Shown: positions 20,015-31,589, counted from the stretch's first letter. The stretch: DNA of 64,000 nucleotides from Sepiola atlantica (GCA_963556195.1 OY744519.1:103475500-103539499), one strand, 5' to 3'. Made by a program: numbers and translations. Notes: generated by a model not told the origin, from the sequence alone.

Positions 20015-20620
20015 TCATCATAGTTGGTTTAATATCCGTTTTACATGTGAGCATGTGTTGGACGACTTTTAGAACTTGACTTCCAAATTAACCTATCTCT
20101 GACCAGGTTTTTATTTATCCCTCTTTCTCTCAACTTTATACTTATCACTTCCTCCCATGTACTCCTTGGTTTTCTCCTGCCAACTAACCCTGCTACCTCA
20201 ACTGTTCTACATTTACTAACCAAAGAATTCTCATCCATTCTTTCAACATGACCAGACCATCAACATCTCATGTTCTGTACACATCTCCCTATACTGTCCA
20301 AATTTGGTCTTTCTCTCACATTACACATCCATCGTATCATTCTCATATCATTTCTCTCCATGCAACGCATGTCCTCAACCCTCACTGGCCAAGTTTCACT
20401 TCCATACATTATCACACTGCGAACATGTGCATGATAGACTCTTCCCTTGGTCAACGGCGGTAGCGCTCTGCTGATTAATAATTGCAGAACTTTCCTGAAC
20501 TTACTCTATCCACTCTTAACTATTGCAATCACACTAGCACCTGCTCCTCCCTGTGCTTCAATGGTATCACCAAGGTAACAAAACTTCTGAACAACTTCAC
20601 TTAGCATCTCCATTCAAATA
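20015..20620 (-). mobile_element. LINE remnant, minus strand
   Basis: On the minus strand, 20454-20260 reads YGSETWPVRVEDMRCMERND then MRMIRWMCNVRERPNLDSIG, the YGSETW..K....LE.FD.RCLR motif that follows the RT domain. 20238-20041 reads STWEEVISIKLRERGINKNL VRDRLIWKS and ends PTHAHM. The 3' end at ~20015 carries ATGATGATGATAAC. The two frames are offset, so the copy is dead. Confidence 0.78.
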
Positions 20621-20624
20621 TACT

Positions 20625-21285
20625 TTCTCCACATTTAAGTTCTCATCCATCTCCATTCTTACACTTCTTGCACACAAATTGGTTATCCTCTCTCAACCTA
20701 TCAGTAATTTCACTGCACTTACTGTGTACCCAATGCTTGCAAGTACCACATTCACTATCATATGACGTTTCGGTAAAATTTATGCCTTCTTCAAATATGT
20801 AAAAGCTAAAAGGAAAACAAACCGTTATTAATTAGGAGAGAATTTTATAACTAAATAAGGACAAATTTTGAGAGAAAAAGGAAGGAAAAAGAATAAATTT
20901 GTGAAAGAAAATATTTGTTCTTTCTTCTTTACATTGAGTAATTAAGTATTCTCAGTCAAATTTTTATTGTGCTGAATGATTAAATTGCTTTAAATTGCTT
21001 TGACATATAAAAATAGGGATTATAATTGCTGTATCGTTTTTTTTTTGTTTTTTTTTAAATATATTTTTCGCAAAATACATCTTTTTGATGAATAGAAGGA
21101 AGTTATCAGCGATGTCATTTTCCTGGGTTCTTTGAAAATTGTTGATCTCTCAACATCGTATCTTCTCTCCAAGGTAATCCAATCAGAGTTCACCGAACCC
21201 TGATTCTCCCTCCAGCAACACGTTTCTATGAAATAAATTACAGTAAATTAAATATAAGTGCAACACAAAATAATTGATATTATGC
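20625..21285. other. No recognised gene
   Basis: Probably further eroded LINE body up to about 20760 (minus strand), then AT-rich sequence. Confidence 0.35.
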
Positions 21286-21286
21286 T

Positions 21287-21545
21287 TTTGAAATTTTGAG
21301 ATGAGGACTGATAATTTGTACTATTTTGATTATGTCTTGTGTGAATAACACCAACAATTGGATTAAATATTGTAAGAATAACATCGAAGATGAGAACAGT
21401 AGTCCGAATAATCCAAATTACACAAAATATATGAAGAAGGTCGGAGGTTACATCGGCCGAAACGTTGTGATAAAAACACTGACAACAGTATATATATATA
21501 TACCAAATTCTACAAAAAATAAATTACTTACTACTCCCCCGGGCA
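21287..21545. mobile_element. tRNA/GAAACGTTG composite repeat, copy 2 (internally deleted)
   Basis: Left end TTTTGAGATGAGGACTGATA is the reverse complement of the family's 3' end. It is followed by a plus-oriented tail (GAAGATGAGAACAGTAGTCC) and then GAAGAAGGTCGGAGGTTACA with CGGCCGAAACGTTGTG at 21435-21468. The tRNA-like head and most of the body are missing. Confidence 0.6.
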
Positions 21546-21559
21546 ACGTCGGATAGCCC

Positions 21560-23380
21560 TGCTAGTTTCAAATGTTTCTAAGACAACAAGCAACTTGATC
21601 GCTCACCCCAATAAAACATCGACATTTCTTGAGGTGTCATAGTGACCATTGCATTCTCATAGCACGAAAAAATCTGCAGATATTGTTGCACGTTTCTGTT
21701 TTCTTCTTCTTCTTCCTCTGATTTATCTGTTCGTATCTTCTCTCCTCATAGCTATTAAAAACCAGACTGGAATGTTCTCATCTTATTCCTTCTTTGTAAT
21801 CATTTAAGAAGATCAAATGGAATTGGAAAGAAAAATTTCTGAGAAAAGAGTTGGCCGACAAACGAGCAGTGATTGCTTCTGCTTTCACCCCATCTTTTGT
21901 ATTAAATGGAAGAGATGAAAAAAAAAATCTTTTGCTTAAGCAAGAAAATCTCTCTCTCCTTGTCTTTATTCCTTTTGAGTTTTGGAAAAGAACCATAGAC
22001 CAACATATCCCTCTATTCCCCTGGAGCTAAAGTCTTCCTCATCTTCTAGTGTTCTTGTGAAAGAATTTGTGGCTTTCAGAATATTTGTGTAAATAAATGA
22101 AAGGAAGGAAATTGGAGTTAAATTCGGGCAAAGAAATTGTAGCCTGTGAAATATTTGTTGAAAAAAGACAAATAGATTTGATCGCCCTTTATAACTCTGT
22201 ATATACAAGCACATATGTTTTTTTCACACATTTTGTCTACCACGGTATTTCATTTTCATGACTTATCATGCACCTTATCCCATACATGTTGCATACATCG
22301 ATTGAAGGTAACATATAAACATTTTTTATGTTGCTTTAAATCTTTATTGTTATTTTTTTCACTATCTTTTTTTTTGTTTTTGATTTATTTTTCTCTTTAA
22401 TTCAATATTCATTATTTTATTTCCTTTTTGTCATTTCTCATTCATTTCCTTTTGACGTTCGTTTTTTCATTTCTGTTTGGTTCCTCTTTCATTTCATTTT
22501 TATTGTTCCTTCATTTTTTTGTTTCTTTTTTTCTTCATTTCTTTTTTATTCCTCTTTCATTTTGTTGTTTCTCTTTCATTTCTTTCTACTTTAATTTCAC
22601 TCTCTCTCTCTCTCTCTCTGTTATTTAAAAAAGATATTTCCTTCTATTTCAACTTAATGCTGCTTATTTTTTCCACTAAAGAGCTCGGTTCTTCCCACAA
22701 ACGTAAAGGCATTTCTGTGACAGAAATATTCTTGCAGATTTTTCATTTGGTGGAATGTGTGTCTTCAACTGCTCAAATACCACTGTCTTATTTCCAACCA
22801 ATAGCAATAGCTGCTTGCATTAGGATCATCCCCAAGGATTAGATTTCTCCAGAAAGTTTCCCTGGGGAAAGCAGAAACTCCTGGGATAATAATTTGATAC
22901 TTTTTCATGGAAAAGTAGGTTACCCATACACAGCACGTCACCTGAAAATGATCAGTCACTTGCAGGTACGTCTGCCCATTAGTGCTACGACTGAAAGTTT
23001 TAAAGGTCTTCTAGACAGATTATCATCTGCAAATCTATAATTAAAAGGAATGTGTATTTATGTCTGTGTGTGTGTGTATATATATCCATTCCGTTACACA
23101 AAAGTTAACGAATACAAAACTGTCCAGCGAATAAGGGAATGGAAGTCAGCTCCCTTCTCGCCTTCACTATTTCCATGAGATGTTTTCTTTATTTTTTTTC
23201 TTTCTGCTTTTTATACCGATTTATACGTTTTTTTCTCCCTTTTTTTGTTTTTTTCTATCTTATTTATTATCTTTGGAAAACATATTTGACGTTTTTTAAC
23301 ATCCGGCATCATTTGTTTTAATATCTAGCGGCCAATTCAAATTCCTTTTTCTGTCTGTCTGTCTGTCTGTCTAGCTCTCT
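21560..23380. other. No convincing gene
   Basis: Mixed AT-rich and pyrimidine-rich sequence (22330-22620). Small open frames come from T-rich composition. A possible 5' splice donor, CTTGCAGGTACG, at about 22971 follows an open stretch of about 20 codons but no good acceptor precedes it. Confidence 0.3.
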
Positions 23381-23384
23381 TTCT

Positions 23385-23385
<1 letters not shown>

Positions 23386-23434
<49 letters not shown>
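23386..23434. repeat. (TA)n microsatellite
   Basis: TA run abutting a decayed hairpin element. Confidence 0.95.
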
Positions 23435-23435
<1 letters not shown>

Positions 23436-23441
<6 letters not shown>

Positions 23442-23565
23442 GAAAATATACTTATTGCAAGTAAGTTTCACAGACACGTTTGTTTCATTCACGGGGAAAT
23501 TATCAGGTTAATTGCTCTAAGCTCTACTCATGTATTGAGCATTGTTGAAGTAAATACTGAAAATA
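23436..23565. mobile_element. Hairpin element copy 3, decayed and half-deleted
   Basis: GATGAAAATATACTTATTGC resembles the outer arm, and GCATTGTTGAAGTAAATACT is the element tail. The GC-rich arm core is present once only, so it no longer folds. It again follows (TA)n. Confidence 0.55.
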
Positions 23566-23835
23566 TATGAAATATACTGTGCAAGTGTTTTCACTAATAT
23601 TCATATAAAAATCTTTTTTCTTTTTTTAAAGTTTGTAGTTTGAGATTATTTTATTCTTTTTACTTCACCGATTTATTTTATATGAATATTAGTGTTTTCC
23701 CCTCATTTTTGTATTGTAAATTATATGTTTTCACTTTCATTTAGGTTTAATATTTCAATACTAATCGATGGACTCACCAATGGTCAGTTATGATTATAAG
23801 GTTAAAACTTACATCTCTATTATTTTTTTGTATAG

Positions 23836-24150
23836 TTTTAATAGATGCATTGATGAAAGTGGATTTCCTGGATTTCAGATTTTAGCATATAGGATTTATA
23901 ATCGAAGGCTTCAAATTGAAAGAGAAAAGAAGCAGAAGACATGAAGATCAAAGAGACCTCCACAATGTCAACTAAACTAACAATCCACCAACTAGGACAA
24001 AAGATGAAAAAGAAAATGATGAAGCAGCAAAAACGAAAACTATTAGAAGTATACTAGCTGAAGAAGTTTAAAAAAAGTCAAAACAAAAGTCACACGTATG
24101 TCGTGTGAGCTAAAGTTGCATCTTTTCAAAAGATGTAATTTAATAAACAA
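23836..24150 (+). other. Candidate 3'-terminal exon with polyA signal (weak)
   Basis: A T-rich tract ending TTTTTTTGTATAG precedes a purine-rich block. One frame reads ILAYRIYNRRLQIEREKKQK before a TGA at about 23940. Two alternative acceptors (after 23835 or after 23878) and other frames are also possible. An AATAAA lies at about 24142. No protein family recognised. It could equally be unspliced intergenic sequence. Confidence 0.25.
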
Positions 24151-24439
24151 TTTTAAAAATATTTTGTTTTGAATCTTTTTCAAGTTATTTTATAGTTTCA
24201 ACATAAATCATCATATTACAAATCATCTTCAGTTTTAGTTTGTTACAGATTTCACAAAATATAGTTTAACATAATTGAAATTTATGTAAAACAAGTAGGA
24301 TTACATAATCGTTGCTCGGATTGAATGAGGATCACTTACTGCTCTCCTCCTCTGTTTCACACCTTAATATAGTCGGAAGAAGCTGTAATGTTTGAAAACT
24401 CTCTGACTTAGTGCCTTATACATTTGGTTTAAATTTAAT

Positions 24440-24640
24440 TAAAATCAGATATATGTATTTGAAGTTTTAAAGGGGTTCAGTCCTCGTGAGTCACTTAGAG
24501 ATGGGGGGAATTCTAGAATAAAAATTATGTAATGGATTTTAATCAAAAATGGAATAAGGATAAGAATCTTTGTTAAGATTTCACAAAACTCTGAGATATC
24601 TGAAGATATAATGAAACAATGTTTTTTCTTTAACACAAAA
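24440..24640. mobile_element. Family R fragment
   Basis: AAATTATGTAATGGATTTTAATCAAAAATGG-like text and ATTTCACAAAACTCTGAGAT match internal parts of the family R copies at 60040 and 31725 (ATGTAATGGATTTTGATCAA). Ends are lost. Confidence 0.5.
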
Positions 24641-24819
24641 CACCTGAAGTCGTGAGGCCTCTAGCGAATGTAACATCTGCCATTATACTAATCTGACGAT
24701 GGGTGTATGACTTAATACTAAATTCATTCTAAGAACGACCAACTACATCTGAAATGTGCTACTCTCTATTCTTTCCCCTTGTCCTGGGCAAATTTTCAAT
24801 CTGGTATTATTTGTAGACA

Positions 24820-25118
24820 TATGGCACAATGGTTAAGTAATCAGTTCTAAGTGACAGTCTTCTCGAGGTTAGAGGTTCAATCCTCACCACAGGCAATACT
24901 AAGAATGCAATTAAGAATTACTTGAGACTTTTACCCGGTCATGGCTGACGGAACTCTAGCAAGCTACCTCCGTGGATTAAATAAAGGATTTTGTTGGAAA
25001 TTTTGTACAGATTCCCGAGTTTGACAAGACGCACCCGAAGAAGGTCGGTGGTTACATTGGCCGAAACATTGTGAGAATAACAACCAAGATATGAGAACAG
25101 TTTAAACATTTTTTTTTT
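24820..25118 (+). mobile_element. tRNA-headed GAAACGTTG SINE, copy 3
   Basis: A box TGGCACAATGG (24822-24832) and a perfect-looking B box GGTTCAATCC (24874-24883) are spaced about 41 bases apart, as in tRNA. The body carries CCGGTCATGGCTGACGGAAC, AATTTTGTACAGATTCCCGA and the hairpin motif GAAGAAGGTCGG ... GGCCGAAACATTGTG (25037-25073), ending AAGATATGAGAACAG. No inverted tail on its 5' side. It gives the clearest view of the head. Confidence 0.72.
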
Positions 25119-25121
25119 TAA

Positions 25122-25668
25122 CATAGTTCACCCCAAACAAGGCAGGCCGCCACTGTAGACGTAAGGGGCTACTGAGAAAAAAGAAAAGGGGAGAAGATAG
25201 GGGGCGGTCAACCTAGACTGGGATCTGCACAGCGAGATGTCTGTTTACATTAGTTTTAAACTTCTGCATGTCTGTACTGTCGGGGAAACAGGGGGCAGGA
25301 AGGGAGTTCCAGAGGCCAGCAGTACGAGGAAAGAAGCTATTTGAGTAGAAGGCTCTCCGACATCTGGAGACCTCCACAGTGAATGAATGAGATTTAGTTG
25401 ATTGTCGAGTTAGTCTAGTGAATTTTCGTCGAGGGGGCACCAGAGTAGTCAATTCATCGGAGCATAATCCATTGAAGTATTTGTAAAACAAGCACAAGGA
25501 TGCCACATTGCGGCGATGGGACAGAGGCTGGAGCTTGGTTGACAGTGAGGGACCTATTAGGTTGGCGATTCTTTTCTGGACCTTGTCAAGGAGGGAGAGA
25601 CTAGTAGATGATGCACCAGCCCAGATGTGACAACAGTAGTCTGAATAATCAATCCCCATCCAAAACAT
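25122..25668 (-). mobile_element. LINE RT C-terminus, 151-codon open remnant
   Basis: Residues 1-45 include YCCHIWAGAS and LSLLDKVQKRIANLIGP. Residues 105-122 read YSNSFFPRTAGLWNSLPA, the hallmark end of CR1/L2-like RT proteins. The stop is followed by a ~90-bp 3' UTR with CCCCAAACAAGGCAGGC. It is open over 151 codons, so younger than the other remnants, but has no RT catalytic domain. Related copies at 32595, 51690 and 55385. Confidence 0.85.
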
Positions 25669-25679
25669 TCTCTTTTTCC

Positions 25680-26980
25680 CTAATTCTGTGTTTTTGTCTT
25701 GAAGTTAATTTAGCTCTGACCATTCTGTGGTGCAAGGGCTTAAAGGTAAAATGAAAATTGGACCCAAAGAAAGTGGTTACTACCAGGCAGCAGCACTACT
25801 CATTACTCCAGAGCGAGGATGGGTCAGAGGTTCAATCCCTGATGCCTGAAACACCTTCACAAGTTGAATTTCAAGGCGAGCTAAGATTATTTTTAGCAAT
25901 TGTTCTTAGTCTCACCACATTAAATCGATTCTGTGTGAAACTTGCCCAAATAAATTATCTTAAAGATAATGACTTGTTTTTACTTCTTTTTCTTTTCTTT
26001 TTAAAATTCTCATAGAGCATTCATTGGAATTAATGTTCTCCATCAATCCTTTCACCTTAATGATGCCATCAACAAACCAATAAAATGTTTTGCTCTTTTT
26101 TTTCTGAAGGGGGAGGGGGTCTTTTACCTTTCACCTTGAAAAAGAAAAAGACAAAGAAAAGAGAAAATTAAATACTTTTCATTTTACTTTTTTCTGTCTT
26201 CATTTTTCCTTTTTTTTTTTTAATCCTTTTTTGTTTCCCTTTATTCTTTCTCTTTATTCTTCTCTTTTTCTTTTCCCTTTTGCTTTCCCCCTTTTTCTTT
26301 TTGTTAAAAAAAGGGAAAAGACAAAGAAAAAATCTTTTTCTTTTTCTTTTTTTATTCCCCTTTTTTACCTCTTTTCCCTGCTCTTTTGTTTTTCTTTCTT
26401 CTTTTTTTGTTTTCACTTTTATCTTCTCTCCTGTTTTCTTTTTCCTGTTTTCTTTCTGATTTTGCCATACTTTTACCCCTCCCTGCCCCTCTTTTTTCTC
26501 CCCCCTTTCCTCTTTATGTCTTTTCCTTTTTTTTTCATTAATATATTCGAAGGATTGTGTGATTACATCCCACCATTTTGTCAGTAAAGTTCACATTGTC
26601 ATATAGTTTTTGTTGTCTCTTGTCTGAAACACAATTCTGGTTTCCTGCTTATTGTTTGTCCCAAAATATCCATCTCCTGACGATTCCTGACAGGAAATCA
26701 GGACTGCATAGGTAGATGCCTACGGAGGGAAAATGGCAGGGGCAGGTTGAGTCGCTTGGTAAATGGGGGAAGAGAGAGGTTTGAGAAAGAAAAGTAGGAT
26801 TCCTTTATGTGATAGAGAGGAAGCAGACACCACCACCTCTTGGAAGATTTGTTGCACTTCATTTGTGAAGGATACAATTATTAATACTACATTTCATGAT
26901 TATTATTGCTTCTCTGTCTGCAAAAGACTGAGAAATGTTAATTTATTGATTATCAGAATTAAAAGGGAGAAACATAATTA
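25680..26980. other. Low-complexity T/C-rich and unassigned DNA
   Basis: 26130-26540 is strongly strand-asymmetric (TTTTC-rich), giving spurious Lys/Arg- or Phe/Ser-rich frames on both strands. No gene recognised. Confidence 0.6.
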
Positions 26981-27029
26981 CATTTAATGCATGAATTACA
27001 TTCATCTAGAAGTAGCTTTTTGGAGGTTT

Positions 27030-27735
27030 TTTAATTTTATTTTTTGTCATTTTTCATTCATTATTTTCATTCATTTTGTTGTCTTTTTCATTACATACAT
27101 TTTCTCATTCATTTTGTCTGATTCATTCGTTGTATGTGTTTCTATTCATTCTGTCTGTTTTATTCTGTTTGCTTTTTCTTCCATTTTTTCCCCCATTCAA
27201 TCTGTCTTTTTTTCCATTCAAACTGTTTGTTTTTCATTAATTCTGTGTTATTTTTCATTCATTCTGTGTTATTTTTCATTCATTCTGTGTTATTTTTCAT
27301 TCATTCTGTTTTTTTTTCATTCATTCTGTGTTTTTTTCATTCATTTTTTTTCATTCATTCTGTGTTTTTTTCATTCATTTTGTGTTTTTTTTTCATTCAT
27401 TCTGTCTTTTTTTCTATCTATTTCGTCTTTTTTCCATTCATTCTGTATTTTTTTCATTCATCATGTCTTTTTTTTTCATTCATTCATCATGTGTTTTTTT
27501 CATTCATTTATTCTGTATTTTTTTCATTCATCATGTCTTTTTTTTCATTCATTCATCATGTCTTTTTTTCATTCATTTATTCTGTCTGTTTTCTTTTTTA
27601 TTCAGTCTGTCTTTCATTCATTTTGTCTTTTTCCCATTCATAGTGTTTGTTTTTCATTTACTGTCTTTTCCCCCATTTATTTTGTTTTTCATGTTAGTTT
27701 TTCATTCATTTCGTCTTATTTTTTCATTCGTTTTA
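27030..27735. repeat. TTTCATTCATTCTGTG minisatellite
   Basis: Irregular tandem units of about 21-25 bp built from TTTTTCATTCATTCTGTGTT. At 27235-27300 three units have an exact 21-bp period. Since 21 is divisible by 3 and stop codons are rare in it, three forward frames stay open for 140-250 codons. The predicted Phe/Ser/His/Cys-rich products are artefacts. Confidence 0.88.
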
Positions 27736-27938
27736 TCATTTAAAAGATAGAAGCCAAACAGTTTTTAGCGTGAAATCCAAGTTCATGACATTAATTTTTT
27801 AGAGGTTTTACACAGACGCAATTATTTTTTGAAACCATTTTTTTTTCATTGTTCATCATTTCTATGTAAACATAATGCAAATGAATCAGAAAATTATGAT
27901 ATTTTCACTTGCTTAATTCTGTTTTCCTGGCAAATCAG

Positions 27939-28046
27939 GTACTCACGGGTGGGGCCCACTTGAAGGTTGCCAACATCCTTAAAGAAAGTGCTGCTATGGA
28001 CCCGATAGAGCTTCAACATAATACATTGAATGATTTGTCCCTGCAG
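27939..28046 (+). other. Candidate 108-bp internal exon
   Basis: A polypyrimidine tract and CAG (27936-27938) precede, and CTGCAG|GTATCT follows. The interval is exactly 36 codons, open in frame 0: VLTGGAHLKVANILKESAAM then DPIELQHNTLNDLSLQ. Composition looks protein-like, but I recognise no family. Against it, bases 27957-27990 match 29 of 34 bases of the body of a minus-strand tRNA SINE at 33622-33655, so part of it may be repeat-derived. Confidence 0.38.
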
Positions 28047-28295
28047 GTATCTGCCCCCTACCCTTATCTGTGAATCGAAACAATCGAAAATATGCTGCCA
28101 TGTTGAAACTGTAAAAGTAGATCCAACACAACTGAAGTTATTGGAAATTATTTCATTTTGTGGAGATAAGAACTGATTATCAGATGTAAAAATGAGGGGT
28201 TTTTTGTTTTGTTTTTTACTAAATTCATTTAAAATTAGAAGTAAAGTGTTTGGGGTGTAGAGTTTGGACTTCTATAGGGGCTTGTTTATAAGAAA

Positions 28296-28346
28296 CTAGC
28301 AGGACCATCCTGCATTGCCTCGGGTCTTGGATAAGAAAATAGAAGA

Positions 28347-28412
<66 letters not shown>

Positions 28413-28420
28413 GCACAAAT
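28296..28420 (+). mobile_element. CCCGGCGTT family head plus (TC)n
   Basis: ACTAGCAGGACCATCCTGCA then TTGCCTCGGG and AATAGAAGAG match the family head. A pure TC run (28350-28411) replaces the body. Confidence 0.55.
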
Positions 28421-29096
28421 TTTGCAAAAAAAAATGAAAAATAAAGCGTTTTGGCCTAGTTTCAGTGTTCTTTTACGAACATTTAAGAATGAAAGAATAT
28501 TTTTTCAAGACCCTATGTACTAATATCGTTCTCTGGTGTTCCCACATATCTATCCATATATGCACTAAATGAGAAATATTTGCGAGGATAATTTTATAAA
28601 TAAGGTGAATTTTACGAAAAAACAACTCTTATTTCACCCGAGAAAAAGAAGCATTTATATTCCTTAAGCATAGAAATATTTGAATTGAGTTTTTAACCAA
28701 TTGTTGTGGTGCTTTTCATTTCATCATTTCTTGAAAACTAAAACAAATCTTGGGTGTGGGTGCAAACAAGTGGAAATCAGTGGGGAGGGGGGGGATCAGA
28801 TTTGGACTGTAAGGATGGTGTGGCAGCTGTCCCCAACCTTATGATTTGCACTGTTCTTCTAGTATATTCGTTTGTTCTTCAAAGTAGTCCATTTGTAAAC
28901 CCTTGGTGCTACCAGATGAGGCTGTCTAAAGATATCGGCTTCCTGACCCAAAATGCACACAACATTGATGTTTTATTTTATTTTTTTCTCTTTGTAAAAC
29001 CCAATCATGTTCTGCAAAACGCAAAACAAAAAACAATTTCCTTCCCCTCTCCTTTCCTCTCCCTTATGAAGCATAAAAACTTTTACCAAAATGACC

Positions 29097-29150
29097 GGAT
29101 TCGGCATTAAATAACCCGATGAGGGTTGATATGCCGTAAAACAAAACAAG
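29097..29150 (+). repeat. TCGGCATT...TGCCGTAAAACAA repeat fragment
   Basis: GATTCGGCATTAAATAACCC, GATGAGGGTTGATATGCCG and TAAAACAAAAC form a small stem (CGGCAT/ATGCCG). A diverged relative occurs at 41372-41430 (TTCGGCATTGAGTGACCC ... GCTGTAAAACAA). Confidence 0.4.
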
Positions 29151-29737
29151 CAAAAACAACGAAACATTAGTAAACATTTGATGAGAACATGCTTCTCCGT
29201 ACACATCACCTATTCTTCTGTGAATCTCACATTGTTTGCACTTCTGAACCACCAAAGATTTGACTTCAGACCTCTGCTGAAGTATGGAGCACTTTTTGAT
29301 TTGCTGCCATAAAACATGATGTTTATTATAACATTTATGAAAGCAGCGTGTGCTCTCTGTGGAGCTCAATGCACTTTGCTAATCTTTTAGGGACTGAGCG
29401 TTATACATCAGAACACAGCTTCAACGACACTTGAGCAATGACAGCTCAGATTTGTTTCTTAACTTTAACGATGCTATAAAATTATACGATTTCTGCTTTC
29501 AAATGACATATGAAATAGAAGAAATGTTTAAGTATCAACAAAGTTACAAACAAAAGAAAATATATAGTTGCTGATGGCGGACCCTGTAAATGTACTAAAA
29601 TTTTCTTATATTTAATATTAATTTATTCAATAAATACATAATTCAACATTTGATAAAATATGATTTAAATTTAAAAGTTCATGAAAATCTTTTTCAACCA
29701 CTAAATTAAAAAAAATAAACATCAGAAAGTTTCATCA

Positions 29738-30055
29738 GATGTCCTACAGGCTTGGGAGGCTGAGAGCAGGCTCAAGACGTTTCCTCGAATAGTGGCAATG
29801 AAGAGACGCTCATAGAGCCAAGTCAATTCACTATGGTTCCTGGTGTGGCACGGCATCAATGTTGAGGAAGTCCCACATGGCTGGGCTAATCACTCCACTG
29901 AAATCGGTTGGAATACAAATGTGTTGAGAAGACATGCATATTTTGATCGCTTGCGGTACTGTACTGACGCTGATATATGTTCAGGGTTTGTCGCCAATTC
30001 TGTTACTGACGAGGACACAGAAGTGTTGACACGAGTCCCATATTAGCGATTTGCT
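29738..30055 (+). mobile_element. Repeat family Q, plus-strand copy
   Basis: AGCCAAGTCAATTCACTATG, TGGAATACAAATGTGTTGAG and ATTTTGATCGCTTGCGGTAC match the minus-strand copy at 18360-18650. A 67-codon frame is present, but its reading differs from that of the other copy. Confidence 0.55.
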
Positions 30056-30539
30056 ATTTGAAAAGAAAATTAAAACCTATTTGTTTTGATGTGTGTGTGT
30101 GGATATGTCAATAATGAATAGCATCTGCTATTCATATCTTTTAGGCCCCTTTTAAAGGGCATTGGAATTCTTTCTGAAGCAAGTTGATTGCCATTACAAG
30201 TTTACAACTAGGGATTATGTAAAGGTCAGGTCAGTTTCCACCTGTTCTGCTAGGTTGCAGAGTTTAACACAACAACATTAAATCTTTGCAAGCAACTGTG
30301 TTATCTGGTATCTCGACAGAGAAGGGCATTTGAAATCGACAGAGACGGGAACATTTATAGAGCATTTTCTTCTTTCTTTTTTACTTTTGGAATCGAGATA
30401 GATATTTGATATTACTGTGATGAGATGTTGTTATTTACATGATTTAAACCGATATCCTTATCTTGGTGGTTATATTCACCGGTTTTTTTTTTGGTTTTTT
30501 TTTAATATATATCTCCAGCTGTTATATTTACAACACGGA

Positions 30540-30995
30540 GAGTAGAAAGTGAACTTTGGGTTTACTTAAATCAGTCTCGTAACTCCCCTTCCCCTTTATG
30601 TTGTATTTTAGTCGGTCCATGAGCAATGTTTTTAACAAAGGGAGAAGAATTGCTTTTTTTGGGGTTTACTGTTCTTTTGAGTGGTTGGTATGTAGAGGTT
30701 TTCAATCCTCTCATAGTATTCATCATCATCATTCCAATGTCAATCTATCCATCATTAACGTTTAACCTTGAGTAGTTTTTTAGTCTTGATAAGTGGTGAC
30801 TCATTAGTAAAAAAAACAAAAAATACTCTTGCTCTTCCTCCCCACCTATTTTGTATTTTAGTTCTCTCCTTCCATGAGCGATGTTTTTGACAGAGTGGGA
30901 ATATTTGCTGTCCTTTGAGTCGACTGCTCTTTTGAGTGAGTAGTATGAGGAGGTTTTCAACCCTCTCATAATATTCATCATCATTCAAATATTCA
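30540..30995 (+). mobile_element. Repeat family S, two tandem units
   Basis: Unit 1 (about 30590-30738) and unit 2 (about 30845-30985) share TTTTGTATTTTAGT-like text, CATGAGCAATGTTTTT, TCTTTTGAGTG and TTTTCAATCCTCTCATA. A linker contains TTGATAAGTGGTGACTCATT, which recurs exactly at 45678. Related minus-strand pieces are at 60760-61040. Confidence 0.55.
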
Positions 30996-31589
30996 CAACA
31001 TTTCGGCTGTTTTATTCTCTAGCCTTCTATTTTTTGTTTACCTCAGCTTTTAATAAGGTTTAAAGGATAGTTAATTCACACAAATAAAAACAAATTGATC
31101 ATTAAAAGACCAAGAAAGTCTAATATTTCTTTGATTTTGTTTCGCTTGTTTGTTGATCAGCCATTTTTTTTTTTGTTATTTGATGCCAAAACACAATACA
31201 TATTATACATGGTTTATTTTGTATAATTAATTGAAGAGAAGTTGCAATGGAGGCATTTGGGGTTCATACTTTTCTCAACAGTATTAGGGTGTGACCACAA
31301 TAGATCTGATAGATAAGTACATTTCTGATGCTGTTAGGGTGTTCAGAAAAGTAGTAAATAATCCTTCTAATGATAAATCCAAATAAGGGTTAATAGTTAT
31401 TTCAAGGGAATAAAATACAGTCTGTCTGTGGATGATTAAATATGCTCCCCTTCTTGGGTTGAGCTTTCTGGTAAGTAAAATCGCCAACTTCCAATAGTGT
31501 ATAGCACAGTGCTCTTTGTGTAAACAAAGGGAGCTTTCAGCATTTGACAATGTTTATCATTGTGATTTTGCTTACTCTCAGTAGCAGCC

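Noticed and set aside
22428..22842. Phe/Leu/Ser-rich frames of 66-121 codons resembling membrane proteins
   Set aside because: Hydrophobicity comes from T-rich low-complexity DNA; several frames are open at once.
26168..26587. Lys/Arg-rich and Phe-rich frames on opposite strands
   Set aside because: Products of a strand-asymmetric TTTTC-rich tract.
26991..27750. Open frames of 140-250 codons in three forward frames
   Set aside because: All run through a 21-25-bp minisatellite; products are repetitive Phe/Ser/His/Cys strings.
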